The notes below the pieces were generated by a model that did not search any database, was not told where the DNA came from, and saw nothing but the letters and a program-made list of their open reading frames with translations. From an uncultured Collinsella sp. (lineage in GTDB: Bacteria > Actinomycetota > Coriobacteriia > Coriobacteriales > Coriobacteriaceae): 58,076 nt of DNA. How positions within the stretch are numbered: position 1 is the stretch's first letter; each line of letters opens with the position of its first letter. The translations under genes were made by a program, and so were the position numbers. Shown here one piece after another: positions 18,459-27,257 of the stretch. The DNA lies in the NCBI GenBank assembly GCA_900544135.1, contig UQTU01000016.1, positions 1 through 58,076 on the forward strand, given 5' to 3'.

Positions 18459-19745
18459 TTAAATACGCTGTTTGGGCTCGGTGACGATGGCTCGGACGAT
18501 GCGGGGACGATCGGTGAGGTCGCGGACGATGCGCACGTCCGAGAGACCCGCCTGGCGACAGAGCTCGGCCGCGGCATCGAGGGCGCCCTCGTAGAGCTCG
18601 CAGGCAAACAGGCCGCCGGCGCGCAGCATATAGGGCGCCGCATTGAGCAGGCGGCGGAAGATATCGAGGCCGTCGGCGCCGCCCTCGAGCGCTAAATCGG
18701 GCTCGAAGTCCTTGACCTCGTGCGGCAGCGAGCGCATGACGTCAGTCGGAATGTAAGGCGGGTTGGAGACGAGCACGTCGAAGGTGCCCCATTTCTCGCG
18801 GGGGATAGAGCTCACCAGGTTTGTGAGGCTGAAGGCGACCTCATCGGACGTAAGCCCGAGCGCGTCGCGGTTTTTGGTGGCCAGGTCAATGGCACGCGGT
18901 TCGATATCGGTAGCGGTGCAGGTGACATGGCCGCGGCGCTCCCAGGCAAGGGAAAGCGAGATGCAGCCCGTGCCGCAGCCGACCTCGAGAACGCGGGCAG
19001 TGCGGGGCTCGGCTGGGGCAGGCGCAGCGGCATCCTGAGCTGAAGCCGTCTCCTGGTCGACGCCCTCGATGGCGATGCCGTATTCGTCGAGCTCGGGTTC
19101 GGCGGCCTCCTCGGCCTCGGCATCTGCTGCCTGCGCGGCGGCTTCCGCGGCTTCGGCTTCTGCTGCCTGCGTGGCGGCTTCCTCGGCCTCGCGGTCGGCC
19201 AGTTCCTCGGCATAGGCACGGCTGCCCAGTACGTCGCTGCCTAGCGCCGCCTCATCGGCAGCTGTGAGGTTAGCGGCACGGCGCTCGGCCGTCGCTCGCT
19301 CGTCGGCCAACGCGGCTTCGGCTTTGCGCGCTTGCTCGACCTCGTCGTTCCAGGGCAGCTCAACGCGCTGACGGGCGGCAGTCTCGGGGCTCAGCACCTC
19401 GGCATCCAGATAATTGAGGACTTCCTCGACGAGCATCTCGGTCTCGGGGCGCGGAATGAGTACGCCGGGGGCGCACGCGACGTCGATCATGCGGAACTGC
19501 GTGCTGCCGGTGATGTACTGCAGCGGCTCGCCCTTGGCGCGACGGACGACCGCCGCGTGCATGGTCTCGAGCTGCGCCGCATCGAGCGTCTCGTCCATAC
19601 GCATATATAAGTCGATGCGCGCCAGACCCGTGGCTGCGCACAGCAGCCATTCGGCAGAAAGACGGGGGTGTTCCTCGCCGCGCTCGGTCAGGTACTCCTT
19701 GGTCCACTCGAGACAGCGCTTGATGGTCCAGATCTCGTTTGCCAT
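18459..19745 (-). CDS. prmC: peptide chain release factor N5-glutamine methyltransferase with a long acidic insert
   Basis: PrmC methylates the glutamine of the GGQ motif of RF1 and RF2. The N-terminal helical domain (1-100) contains EPLQYITGS, and the SAM domain has VLEVGCGTG (252-260) and the substrate-binding NPPY (328-331). Normal PrmC is about 280 residues; this one is 428. The surplus is a stretch of about 130 residues (roughly 116-248) between the two domains, made of Ala, Glu and Asp with repeats such as AEAEAAEAAAQAADAEAEEA. The reading frame is intact. The ATG at 19745 is preceded by AGGAGGGGAGG. It lies downstream of its substrate gene prfA, but a repeat element and about 430 further bases separate them. 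Confidence 0.92.
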   Translation of the reverse strand: MANEIWTIKRCLEWTKEYLTERGEEHPRLSAEWLLCAATGLARIDLYMRMDETLDAAQLETMHAAVVRRAKGEPLQYITGSTQFRMIDVACAPGVLIPRPETEMLVEEVLNYLDAEVLSPETAARQRVELPWNDEVEQARKAEAALADERATAERRAANLTAADEAALGSDVLGSRAYAEELADREAEEAATQAAEAEAAEAAAQAADAEAEEAAEPELDEYGIAIEGVDQETASAQDAAAPAPAEPRTARVLEVGCGTGCISLSLAWERRGHVTCTATDIEPRAIDLATKNRDALGLTSDEVAFSLTNLVSSIPREKWGTFDVLVSNPPYIPTDVMRSLPHEVKDFEPDLALEGGADGLDIFRRLLNAAPYMLRAGGLFACELYEGALDAAAELCRQAGLSDVRIVRDLTDRPRIVRAIVTEPKQRI

Positions 19746-20178
19746 GGGGTCCTCCCCTCCTAAGCGCCGGGCGGCGCGCGAATGTCGGAGCAGATTGTAC
19801 GCGAGGCCAGCGCTTGGCAAGGGACGATTGATGGCGATTATCGAGAATCAGCCCAGAATTTTGCACCGGGATCGCTCAAAGTATTCATTCGTCGACGTCC
19901 ATATCTGCATCCGTCAAGCTTTTGGCAAGGTTGACTCAAAACTGACCAATATCTAACCAAGAACTTGCCAAATCACTTGACGCGCGACGCGTCAAAAATC
20001 GCCCCACGACTTCTTGGACGATTTTTCGAGCAATATTTTCAATTGCAGATGAATACCGCCAATTGCTTTAAGCAGGTAAGCAGCTCGAAGGCCATCAAAA
20101 CCGATTGAATAACATCTCAAAGCAATGTACCCAACCCAGTCATTTAAGAACGTCCCCAATGACTACCTTGGAAACCCC
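19746..20178. other. gene-free stretch with several inverted repeats
   Basis: No gene fits here. It holds three inverted repeats: TTGGCAAG (19922-19929) with CTTGCCAA (19964-19971); TTGACGCG-CGA-CGCGTCAA at 19977-19995; and AAAAATCG (19994-20001) with CGATTTTT (20019-20026). At 20151-20165 the string CGTCCCCAATGACTAC appears, whose reverse complement recurs at 26121-26136 beside another copy of the structured repeat. The prmC promoter must lie in this stretch or upstream of it. Confidence 0.5.
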
Positions 20179-20340
20179 GCAGGTTGAGCATAAGTCAGCG
20201 AAAACGCCCCTAAGCGAGCAAGGTGACGTGAAAGAGGAGGGAAGCGTACTTCGGTACGCGACCGACGATTGAACGTCAGATTGCCGCTTAGGGGCGTTTG
20301 CAGCGTCGAGCCGTTACGCGGTTTGGTAAAACCGCGTAAC
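20179..20340 (-). repeat. structured repeat, copy 2 (after prfA)
   Basis: Same architecture as copy 1 with different stem sequences: outer stem AACGCCCCTAAGCG with CGCTTAGGGGCGTT, middle stem TGACGT with ACGTCA, an inner GCGTAC-TTCG-GTACGC hairpin, and an end hairpin GTTACGCGGTTT-GGTA-AAACCGCGTAAC (20313-20340) that ends three bases before the prfA stop codon. The single-stranded parts (GCAGGTTGAGC, CAGCGTCGAGCCG) match copy 1 almost exactly. Confidence 0.8.
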
Positions 20341-20343
20341 CCG

Positions 20344-21411
20344 CTACACAGCCTGTGCCAGCTTCTCGGCTCGCTCGGCGGCGGCGAGCGCCTCGATCAC
20401 GGTGCCGAGCTGGTCGCCCAGAAGGACGCCGTTGTAGGTGGAGTTGAAGCCGATGCGGTGATCGGTCACGCGGTCCTGGGGCTGGTTGTAGGTACGGATC
20501 TTCTCGGAACGGTTACCGTGGCCGATCTGGCTCTGACGCTCGGCACCGAGCTCTGCCTGCTGCTTCTCGAGCTCCATCTCGTACAGACGGGCGCGCAGCA
20601 TCTGCATGCAGACCTCGCGGTTCTGAATCTGGGAGCGCTGCTCCTGCGACTGCACCACGGTATTGGTGGGCAGGTGGGTGATGCGCACGGCGGAGTAGGT
20701 GGTGTTAACGCACTGACCGCCAGGGCCCGAAGCGCAGTAAGTGTCGATGCGCAGGTCGGACTGGTTGATCTGGACGTCAATCTCCTCGGCTTCAGGAAGC
20801 ACGGCGACGGTTGCCGTGGAGGTCTGGATGCGGCCCTGAGACTCGGTCTTGGGAACGCGCTGGACACGGTGTACGCCGGACTCGAACTTCATGACGGAGT
20901 AGACGCGGTCACCCTCGACCTTGAACTCGATGGACTTAAAGCCGCCGGCCTCGCTGGGACTGGAATCGAGCACGGTGGTCTTCCAGCCGCGAGACTCGCA
21001 AAAGCGCTGGTACATCTTGTACAGGTCGCCGGCGAAGATGGCCGCCTCGTCGCCACCGGCGGCGGAGCGGATCTCGACGATGGTGTTCTTGTCGTCGTTG
21101 GGGTCGCTCGGGATGAGCATGTACTTGATATCTTCCTCGAGCTGGGGAAGCTTAGCCTCGTTTTCGGAGATGTCCATCTGGAGCATCTCCTTCTCATCGG
21201 CGTCGGTGGTATCGTGGAGCATTTCCTTGGCGGCCTCGATGTCGTCGAGCGCGCCGATGTACTCGCGCGAGGCAGCAATGAGGTCGGACTGGTGCGCGTA
21301 CTCCTTGTTGAGACGCGTGAACTCCTTGATGTCGGAGGCGACGGCCGGGTCGGACAGCTTCTTCTCGAGCTCCTCGTAGGCCTTGATGATCTTTTCGAGC
21401 TTGTCGCGCAT
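20344..21411 (-). CDS. prfA: peptide chain release factor 1
   Basis: RF1, 355 residues, ends translation at UAA and UAG. The GGQ motif is at about 231-233 in SGPGGQCVNTT, followed by the RF1-type SAVRITHLPT. Codon-reading and structural segments RVPKTESQGR and TSTATVAV are in their normal places. AAAGGAG precedes the ATG by eight bases. It is transcribed ahead of prmC, which modifies its GGQ glutamine. Confidence 0.97.
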   Translation of the reverse strand: MRDKLEKIIKAYEELEKKLSDPAVASDIKEFTRLNKEYAHQSDLIAASREYIGALDDIEAAKEMLHDTTDADEKEMLQMDISENEAKLPQLEEDIKYMLIPSDPNDDKNTIVEIRSAAGGDEAAIFAGDLYKMYQRFCESRGWKTTVLDSSPSEAGGFKSIEFKVEGDRVYSVMKFESGVHRVQRVPKTESQGRIQTSTATVAVLPEAEEIDVQINQSDLRIDTYCASGPGGQCVNTTYSAVRITHLPTNTVVQSQEQRSQIQNREVCMQMLRARLYEMELEKQQAELGAERQSQIGHGNRSEKIRTYNQPQDRVTDHRIGFNSTYNGVLLGDQLGTVIEALAAAERAEKLAQAV

Positions 21412-21606
21412 GGCAGGACTCCTTTATATGCGTGAAGATGAAAATCGGCAGAGTTGATGGGGCGCATGGCGCCACTGCGGGGGTAAGCCCAGCTAGAACA
21501 TGTCGATCTTCAGATACATGCGCATCCCTTCGCGTGTGGGGTACATAGTTGCGGTCTAACCCATACATGATAGCGTGCGCAGACAAACCTGCATATAACC
21601 CGCACG

Positions 21607-21641
21607 GAATCCGACAAAGGGACAGTCCCTTTGTCGGATTC
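21607..21641. repeat. perfect palindrome at the 3' end of the M20 peptidase gene
   Basis: GAATCCGACAAAGGGAC and GTCCCTTTGTCGGATTC are exact 17-bp arms around one base, touching the stop codon of the peptidase gene. Related palindromes with the same GACAAAGGG core are at 28200-28232 and 29773-29803. The remaining bases up to prfA (21412-21606) hold no gene that I recognise. Confidence 0.8.
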
Positions 21642-23056
21642 TAGAGCGTGTGGAGCAGGGCGATGAGGAAGCGGACACCCTGGAGGTAGGCGCGGCGGGT
21701 GATGCGCTCGTTGGTGCCGTGGACACCGCGGTCGCACTCGTCATCGTCGACCACAAACGCCGAAAAACGAATGCACTCGGAGCAAATGCGCTGATAGTTG
21801 GCAGCGTCGGTCGCGCCGATCACGGTCGAGGGGACAATCGCCAACGGCTCGGATGATCCGTTTTCCTCCGTCCCTTTTGGATCACGGAAGTAGCGGGCGG
21901 CGATGGCGCGGACGGCCTCGAGCCCCGGCCCGCCGACACGCGGGGACGGCGAGGGCTCGGAGCTGCCGGGGCCGAGTTCGACCTCCACGCGCCCGGCAAG
22001 GCCCGCCGCGGCAACGGCCTCGCGGCAGCGAGTAGCGACATCGGCCACGCCCGTGCCCTCGAGCATGCGGAAGTTGATATTGGCCCACATATCCTGCGGC
22101 ATCACGTTGGCACCGGTGCTACCGCCCTCGATTTGGGTCGGCGCACAGGTGGTGGTCACGAGCGGATAGAGCTTCTTGCTGGCGAGGCAGTCGCGGACAA
22201 TGACGCCCCCGTTGGCGGCAATCTCATCCGCCGTGCAGAGCCCCAGCTCGACAAGCTGTGCGGCAAGCAGATCGGTCACACGCGTCGGCCACTCGATATC
22301 GCAGATTGCGGCGATAGCGCGGCTCAGCACCTCGAGCGACGTGCCGCCGTAGGGGTTGGACGAATGCCCACCCTCGCTCTTCGTCTTGAGCACAATATCG
22401 GCGTAGCCCTTCTCGGCAAGGTCGGCATGCATAAGCCAGCCCTCGCCCGCGCCGTACTCGGCAGCCGAAACAATACGGTAGTCACCCTCGTCGATCAGGT
22501 ATTCAAGTTCAATGCCGCGCTCCTCGAGCACGCGGCCGATGGCGCCTGCGCCGTACTGCGTAGTCTCCTCGTCCTGGCCAAAGGCGAGCAGCAGGGTGCG
22601 CTCGTGCTCCCAGCCGTGCGCCAGCGCATACTCAACCGCCTCGAGAATGCCTGCGACCTGATCCTTCATGTCGATAGCGCCGCGCCCCCAAATGTAGGTG
22701 TCGTCCACATGTCCGCTAAAGGGGGCATGTGTCCAGTCGACCTCGGTGCCGGGCACCACGGGAACCACGTCCATGTGACCCATGAGCATGACGGGTTTGA
22801 GGGCGGGGTCGGAACCGCCAAGCGTCACCAACAGCGAATGGTCGACAAGCTCGACCTCGCCCACCGCGAACACGCGCGGCCAGGCCTGTTGCATATAGGC
22901 GCGCAGGTCGTCGAACGGCTGCCAGTTCACCGCCTCGGCATCCATGCTCGAGATGGTCGGAAACGACAGCACGCGGCCCAGGCGCTCGCACGCGCCAGCT
23001 TCGTCCAAATCGGCAAAATCGTCCTCATGCGCAAAGAAGCGCCAAACCTCGGCCAT
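21641..23056 (-). CDS. M20 family metallopeptidase
   Basis: A 471-residue zinc hydrolase related to carboxypeptidase PM20D1 and acetylornithine-deacetylase-type enzymes. Metal ligands are visible in MGHMDVVP (His94, Asp96), GRGAIDMKD and GQDEETTQYGA. There is no signal peptide, so it is cytoplasmic. The ATG at 23056 with AAAGGATG upstream is preferred over the open frame to 23110. It follows an amino-acid ABC transporter in the same direction, 72 bases after the ATPase gene, and probably cleaves a peptide or N-acyl amino acid taken up by it. The exact substrate is unknown. Confidence 0.88.
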   Translation of the reverse strand: MAEVWRFFAHEDDFADLDEAGACERLGRVLSFPTISSMDAEAVNWQPFDDLRAYMQQAWPRVFAVGEVELVDHSLLVTLGGSDPALKPVMLMGHMDVVPVVPGTEVDWTHAPFSGHVDDTYIWGRGAIDMKDQVAGILEAVEYALAHGWEHERTLLLAFGQDEETTQYGAGAIGRVLEERGIELEYLIDEGDYRIVSAAEYGAGEGWLMHADLAEKGYADIVLKTKSEGGHSSNPYGGTSLEVLSRAIAAICDIEWPTRVTDLLAAQLVELGLCTADEIAANGGVIVRDCLASKKLYPLVTTTCAPTQIEGGSTGANVMPQDMWANINFRMLEGTGVADVATRCREAVAAAGLAGRVEVELGPGSSEPSPSPRVGGPGLEAVRAIAARYFRDPKGTEENGSSEPLAIVPSTVIGATDAANYQRICSECIRFSAFVVDDDECDRGVHGTNERITRRAYLQGVRFLIALLHTL

Positions 23057-23080
23057 GACATCCTTTCGATTGTGATGACG

Positions 23081-23105
23081 AGGGCCGCCCCACCGGAGCG
23101 GCCCT
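23081..23105 (-). terminator. intercistronic hairpin, possible attenuator
   Basis: AGGGCCGC and GCGGCCCT form a stem around a nine-base loop between the ABC ATPase gene and the M20 gene. There is no T run after it, so it is more likely an mRNA stabiliser or partial terminator than a full stop. Confidence 0.4.
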
Positions 23106-23128
23106 GCCACGTAAGCGTTAGCGGTCGG

Positions 23129-23914
23129 TTATTTGTCCTCGAGATAACGCGAGAGGAACTCGCGGGTACGCTGGTGCTTGGGGTTGCCAAAGAGCTCCGC
23201 CGGTGCGGCATCCTCGAGGACCACGCCCTTGTCCATAAAGACCACGCGGTCGGACACCGTGCGGGCAAAGGCCATCTCGTGCGTGACGACGACCATGGTC
23301 ATGCCGTCGGCAGCGAGCTTGCGCATGACCTCGAGCACCTCTCCCACGATCTCGGGGTCGAGCGCGGAGGTCGGCTCGTCGAACAGCATGATCTGCGGAT
23401 TCATGCATAGGGCACGAGCGATGGCCACGCGCTGTTTTTGACCACCGGACAGGCGACCCACGGCGGCATGCGCGAACTTTTCGAGTCCCACGCTCGTCAG
23501 ATGCTCCATCGCGACCTTCTCGGCCTCGGCCTTGCTCATCTTTTTGAGCGTGACGGGCGCGAGCGTGCAGTTGTCGAGCACATCCATGTTGTTGAACAGG
23601 TTGAAGCCCTGGAACACCATACCGATGTCCTCGCGCAGCTTGTTGATGTTGCAGCGCTCGGCCGTGAGGTCCTGGCCGTGGAACCAGATGTGACCCGCGT
23701 CCGGGGTCTCGAGCAGGTTGAGGCAGCGCAGGAAGGTCGACTTGCCCGAACCCGAGGCGCCGATAATGGTGACGACCTCGCCTGATTTGACGGACAGGTC
23801 GATGCCCTTGAGTACCTCGAGCGAGCCGAAGCTCTTGCGCAGGCCCTCGACGCGGATGAGCGGCTCTTTAGTTTGTGCGGCGGCCGCAACGCCGGTAGTG
23901 GCGGTATCTGCCAT
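23129..23914 (-). CDS. amino-acid ABC transporter ATP-binding protein
   Basis: A 261-residue GlnQ-type ATPase that powers amino-acid import. Walker A GASGSGKST, Q-loop, signature LSGGQKQRVAIARAL and Walker B IMLFDEPTSALD are all intact. A 20-residue Ala/Thr leader precedes the core. The ATG at 23914 has GAGGAG upstream. It starts 22 bases after the permease gene; the order is binding protein, permease, ATPase. Substrate class (polar or cystine-like amino acid) is not determined. Confidence 0.93.
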   Translation of the reverse strand: MADTATTGVAAAAQTKEPLIRVEGLRKSFGSLEVLKGIDLSVKSGEVVTIIGASGSGKSTFLRCLNLLETPDAGHIWFHGQDLTAERCNINKLREDIGMVFQGFNLFNNMDVLDNCTLAPVTLKKMSKAEAEKVAMEHLTSVGLEKFAHAAVGRLSGGQKQRVAIARALCMNPQIMLFDEPTSALDPEIVGEVLEVMRKLAADGMTMVVVTHEMAFARTVSDRVVFMDKGVVLEDAAPAELFGNPKHQRTREFLSRYLEDK

Positions 23915-23936
23915 GATGATTCTCCTCGTCTTGAGC

Positions 23937-25085
23937 CTAGTTAGAGCTGGGCAGCGTTGCCGGGGCCTCGGCACCGAGCTTTTTGCCAAAGGCTTCGAGC
24001 AGGCAGCTCGCCACAAGCGTCAAAATCAGGTAGACCACGAGCGCCACGCAGTAGACCTCCATCTGGCGGTAGTACACGCCGGCGACGGTGGTGGTAGCGT
24101 ACATGAGGTCAAACACGCCGATGACCGAGAGCACCGACGAATCCTTGATGTTGATGATGAGCTCGTTGGTGAGCGCCGGAATCGCGTTTTTAATGCCCTG
24201 GGGGAACACGACTTTGCGCATGGCCTGCCACTGCGACAGACCCAGCGAACGCGCCGCCTCGGCCTGGCCGGGATCGATGGACTCGATGCCGCCGCGCAGG
24301 ACCTCCATCATGTAGGCGGTGGAGTTGAGCGAGATGGTGACGAGGCCGGCGGTGAAGGTACTCCAAATCTGGTTGGCCTGGGCGGCCTCGAAGCCCATGC
24401 CGCGCAAAACGGTGAAGCCCGCGTAATAGATGAGCAGGCCCTGGACCATCATGGGCGTACCGCGCACGATGGTGGAGTAAACGGTCGCAAAGCCGCGGCC
24501 GATACTCTTAAAGAAGCGCACCAGGTCGTTGTCAACGCGGTCGAAGGTCTGAATACGCAGGAACACAAAGAGCAGCGCCAGGAAGAATGCGATGACGGTG
24601 CCGAAGGTGGCAAGCGCGATGGTGATCTCGATGCCGCGGATGAAGAAGTCGCCGCTCTTGTAGGTCATGTAGACCAGGCTCGACAAAAAGTCGCTGGGGT
24701 TGGAATCCGAGACAATGCTCACCTGCACCAGGTCGATAAACGACATGACGCAGCGGTCCACGAAAAAGATCGCCGCGATGGCGACCACGACGTAGCTGCC
24801 TAAGCGTGCGCCACGACAGAAACGCTCGGATGCGAACGGCGACTTTACGCGATAGTCGCTCCAGTGCATAAGCTTGGTGACCAGCGCCGCCGCCGACACG
24901 ACGAGCCAGGCCCAAAGAATCGCCCAAAGGCAATCCTGGAAGATACCGGTGGGAGCCAAGAAGCTCAGCGGTGTGGGGTTGCGCTGGCTAAACGCCAGGC
25001 CGAGCGCCGCGATGGCGCTCGTGCCCAGGTACACATAACGGTGGTCGGCCTTGATAAAAGAGGCCAGACGATTGATGGTTTTCAT
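23937..25085 (-). CDS. amino-acid ABC transporter permease with N-terminal membrane extension
   Basis: A HisM-family permease of 382 residues. The C-terminal 220 residues are the normal permease, with the ATPase-docking loop EAARSLGLSQWQAMRKV. The first 130-150 residues are additional and include about three hydrophobic segments not found in short HisM proteins. AAGGAGG precedes the ATG, nine bases after the binding-protein stop codon. A single permease gene in the operon suggests a homodimeric channel. Confidence 0.9.
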   Translation of the reverse strand: MKTINRLASFIKADHRYVYLGTSAIAALGLAFSQRNPTPLSFLAPTGIFQDCLWAILWAWLVVSAAALVTKLMHWSDYRVKSPFASERFCRGARLGSYVVVAIAAIFFVDRCVMSFIDLVQVSIVSDSNPSDFLSSLVYMTYKSGDFFIRGIEITIALATFGTVIAFFLALLFVFLRIQTFDRVDNDLVRFFKSIGRGFATVYSTIVRGTPMMVQGLLIYYAGFTVLRGMGFEAAQANQIWSTFTAGLVTISLNSTAYMMEVLRGGIESIDPGQAEAARSLGLSQWQAMRKVVFPQGIKNAIPALTNELIINIKDSSVLSVIGVFDLMYATTTVAGVYYRQMEVYCVALVVYLILTLVASCLLEAFGKKLGAEAPATLPSSN

Positions 25086-25094
25086 GCTGCCTCC

Positions 25095-26021
25095 TTATGC
25101 CGGCTGACGATCGAGGCACGCGTCCCACATTTGGTCGCGCTCCTCTTGGCTAATGCCCTTGAGTGTCTTGTCGATGAGCTTAAGCAGCTTGTCCGAGCCC
25201 TTGCGGCAGCCGACGTTTGCCGCGACCTCCTGCTTAAAGCCCTCGCCCTCGGCAAAATGAATAGGGACGATACCCGGGTTTTGGGCCATATAGCCCTTCT
25301 CGTTCTCGGTGTTGTAGGTCACGGCGTCGCACGTGCCCTGCAGCAGGTTCGAGAACACCGTGGGGACCGAATCGACCGGGTTTTTGTGCACAACGCCCGG
25401 AATCTCGTCGATGACGGTATCGAGCATAGTGTCCTTTTGCCCGAGCACCGTGGCGCCGCTAAAGTCGCTGAGCTTGGTCGCATTCTGGTAGGGCGAGCCC
25501 TCTTTTACGAACAGACCAAAGTAGCCAATGAAATACGGATCGGAGAAGCCGACGGACTCCTCGCGCTCGGGCGTGGCGCTCATGCCGGCGATGATGAGGT
25601 CGATCTGGCCGTTGTTGAGCGAATCGATGAGACCCGAGAAGCTCTGCTTGACGGCAACGGGCTCGCCGCCGAGGGCCTTGCAGACGATCTTGGCGATCTG
25701 CACGTCGTAGCCGTCGGCATAGGCGCCCTGCACGTTGTCGATGGGGATGGTGTACTCGCTGGCCTCGGAGACCTGCCAGTTGTACGGAGCGTAGGCCGCC
25801 TCCATGCCAATGCGGATCTTGTCCTTGCCGATCACGGAATCGGACAGGTCGTCGCGACCGCCGCCCGTCGTGGGCTGAACTACTTCCAGCGTGGAGGGGC
25901 GCTGGCAGCCGGCAAGTGCGCCGGCGACGACGGTAGCGCTCGCAGCAAGAGCGCTACCCAAGAAGATACGACGGCTGCACACCGGCTGTGGATGCGCGTC
26001 GCGTTGTAGTCGAGGTTGCAT
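25095..26021 (-). CDS. amino-acid ABC transporter substrate-binding lipoprotein
   Basis: A 308-residue type-II periplasmic-binding-protein fold. The N-terminus has SRRIFLGSALAAS followed by a lipobox LAGC, so it looks like a twin-arginine signal joined to a lipid-anchor site. GMEAAYAPYNW, FSGLIDSLNNGQIDLIIAGM and the later hinge segments are typical of amino-acid binders. The ATG at 26021 has GGGAAGG upstream and is preferred over the frame start at 26093. It is first in the operon with permease, ATPase and an M20 peptidase. Confidence 0.92.
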   Translation of the reverse strand: MQPRLQRDAHPQPVCSRRIFLGSALAASATVVAGALAGCQRPSTLEVVQPTTGGGRDDLSDSVIGKDKIRIGMEAAYAPYNWQVSEASEYTIPIDNVQGAYADGYDVQIAKIVCKALGGEPVAVKQSFSGLIDSLNNGQIDLIIAGMSATPEREESVGFSDPYFIGYFGLFVKEGSPYQNATKLSDFSGATVLGQKDTMLDTVIDEIPGVVHKNPVDSVPTVFSNLLQGTCDAVTYNTENEKGYMAQNPGIVPIHFAEGEGFKQEVAANVGCRKGSDKLLKLIDKTLKGISQEERDQMWDACLDRQPA

Positions 26022-26157
26022 CTGATGCCTTCCCTGTTGAATCGTATGCTGACGACTTAACAGGATATACGCCAGCGACCAGCAGCGCAGCACAAGCTCG
26101 AAAAATTAATAGACACACGGTAGTCATTGGGGACGCCGATGTTTTGGCAATGCCGGC

Positions 26158-26270
26158 GAGCGACGTCCAGAGCGAACAAGTGGCATGAAAAAGGCAAGGC
26201 ATGACCAGAAGGTCTATGCCTTGCCTTTTGAATGACAAATTATCGCTCTGGACGGCGCACAGCATCGACC
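26158..26270 (-). repeat. structured repeat, copy 3 (after the mutarotase gene)
   Basis: Closest to copy 1. The outer stem is GTCCAGAGCGA (26165-26175) with TCGCTCTGGAC (26243-26253), and the inner hairpin is AAAAGGCAAGGCAT with ATGCCTTGCCTTTT. Compared with copy 1, base changes fall on both sides of the stems and keep the pairing. The GTTACGG end hairpin is missing. The element ends about 15 bases before the mutarotase stop codon. The rest of the gap up to the binding-protein gene (26022-26157) has no gene. Confidence 0.8.
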
Positions 26271-26284
26271 GAGCGGCGGAACCT

Positions 26285-27178
26285 CTAGAGCAAGGTAACG
26301 CTAAAGGTACGCTTGTCGGTGGCGCCGGGAGCCAAGGTGATGGTGTTGACCTTGTGCTCAAAGACGTCGTCCTCGGTATCCATGGTGGTGTGACCGGTCC
26401 AAGGCTCGAGCGCCACAAACGGGGCGTCGTTGGCGGCAGACCACACGCCAATGTACTTAAAGCCCTCAAAGTCGATCTTGACGCCGTGGCCCGACTTGCG
26501 GCCGCGCAGCGTGAGCGTGGAGCCCGGGGTATCGGTGAACATGATGGCGTCGTTATCGAAGCTGCGGTGCGTGATGGGCAGCACGTCCGAGTTGTCGGGA
26601 GCCTTGTAGCTACCCTCGAACGTCATAAGGCCATCGGGCGTGATGACGGGGGCCTCGTTAGTCCAAGCCTCGGCAAATGCCAGCTCGTAGTCCTCGAACG
26701 CCTCGTCCTCGGCACCGGAGGCGGGCACGTTGAATGCGGGGTGGCCGCCCACCGAGAACGGCAGGTCCACGTCGCCGGTGTTGGTGACGGCAAAGGCCTG
26801 CGTGAGGGTGGCATCGCCGGTCAGGGCATAGGTCATGTTGAGCTTAAAGTGGAACGGGAACGCCTTGAGAGACTCGGGCGTGTCGGTGAGCTCGTAGGTA
26901 ACGGACGAACCGTCCTCCGACACCCCGACGATCTTGTGCTCGACAATGCGCGCGATGCCGTGGCGCGCCATCTCGCAGGTGCCGGCGGCAGACGTCGCCG
27001 TGTTGTTGCGCAGCGATCCCACGATGGGGAACAGGATAGGCGCGTGCTTGCCCCAAAAGGCCGGGTCGCCCTGCCACAGATACTCGTTGCCGTTGAGGGC
27101 AAGGCTCGTGAGCTGAGCGCCCATGGAATCGATGGCTGCGGTGAGGCCGCCGCGCTTGATGGTAGTGACGGTGGACAT
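26285..27178 (-). CDS. aldose 1-epimerase family protein (mutarotase-like)
   Basis: A 297-residue galactose-mutarotase-like beta-sandwich, LacX type. GGLTAAIDSMGAQL, WQGDPAFWGKHAPILFPIVG, MARHGIAR and GGHPAFNVP are the family segments; the last holds a conserved His. Such enzymes interconvert anomers of sugars or sugar phosphates. The exact substrate is not clear for this subgroup. The ATG at 27178 with GGAGG upstream is chosen over the frame start at 27202. Confidence 0.87.
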   Translation of the reverse strand: MSTVTTIKRGGLTAAIDSMGAQLTSLALNGNEYLWQGDPAFWGKHAPILFPIVGSLRNNTATSAAGTCEMARHGIARIVEHKIVGVSEDGSSVTYELTDTPESLKAFPFHFKLNMTYALTGDATLTQAFAVTNTGDVDLPFSVGGHPAFNVPASGAEDEAFEDYELAFAEAWTNEAPVITPDGLMTFEGSYKAPDNSDVLPITHRSFDNDAIMFTDTPGSTLTLRGRKSGHGVKIDFEGFKYIGVWSAANDAPFVALEPWTGHTTMDTEDDVFEHKVNTITLAPGATDKRTFSVTLL

Positions 27179-27257
27179 ACTACTTCCTCCAATGGTAAAC
27201 AACGGTGTCGATGGTTATTGTCCCACTCTTGGCGGCGGGGTTGAGCGGCAGGCGCAG

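Noticed and set aside
21493..21546. A 17-codon minus-strand frame upstream of prfA (MYPTREGMRMYLKIDMF)
   Set aside because: It has no ribosome site before its ATG and no sign of coding; it could be a leader but there is nothing to support it.
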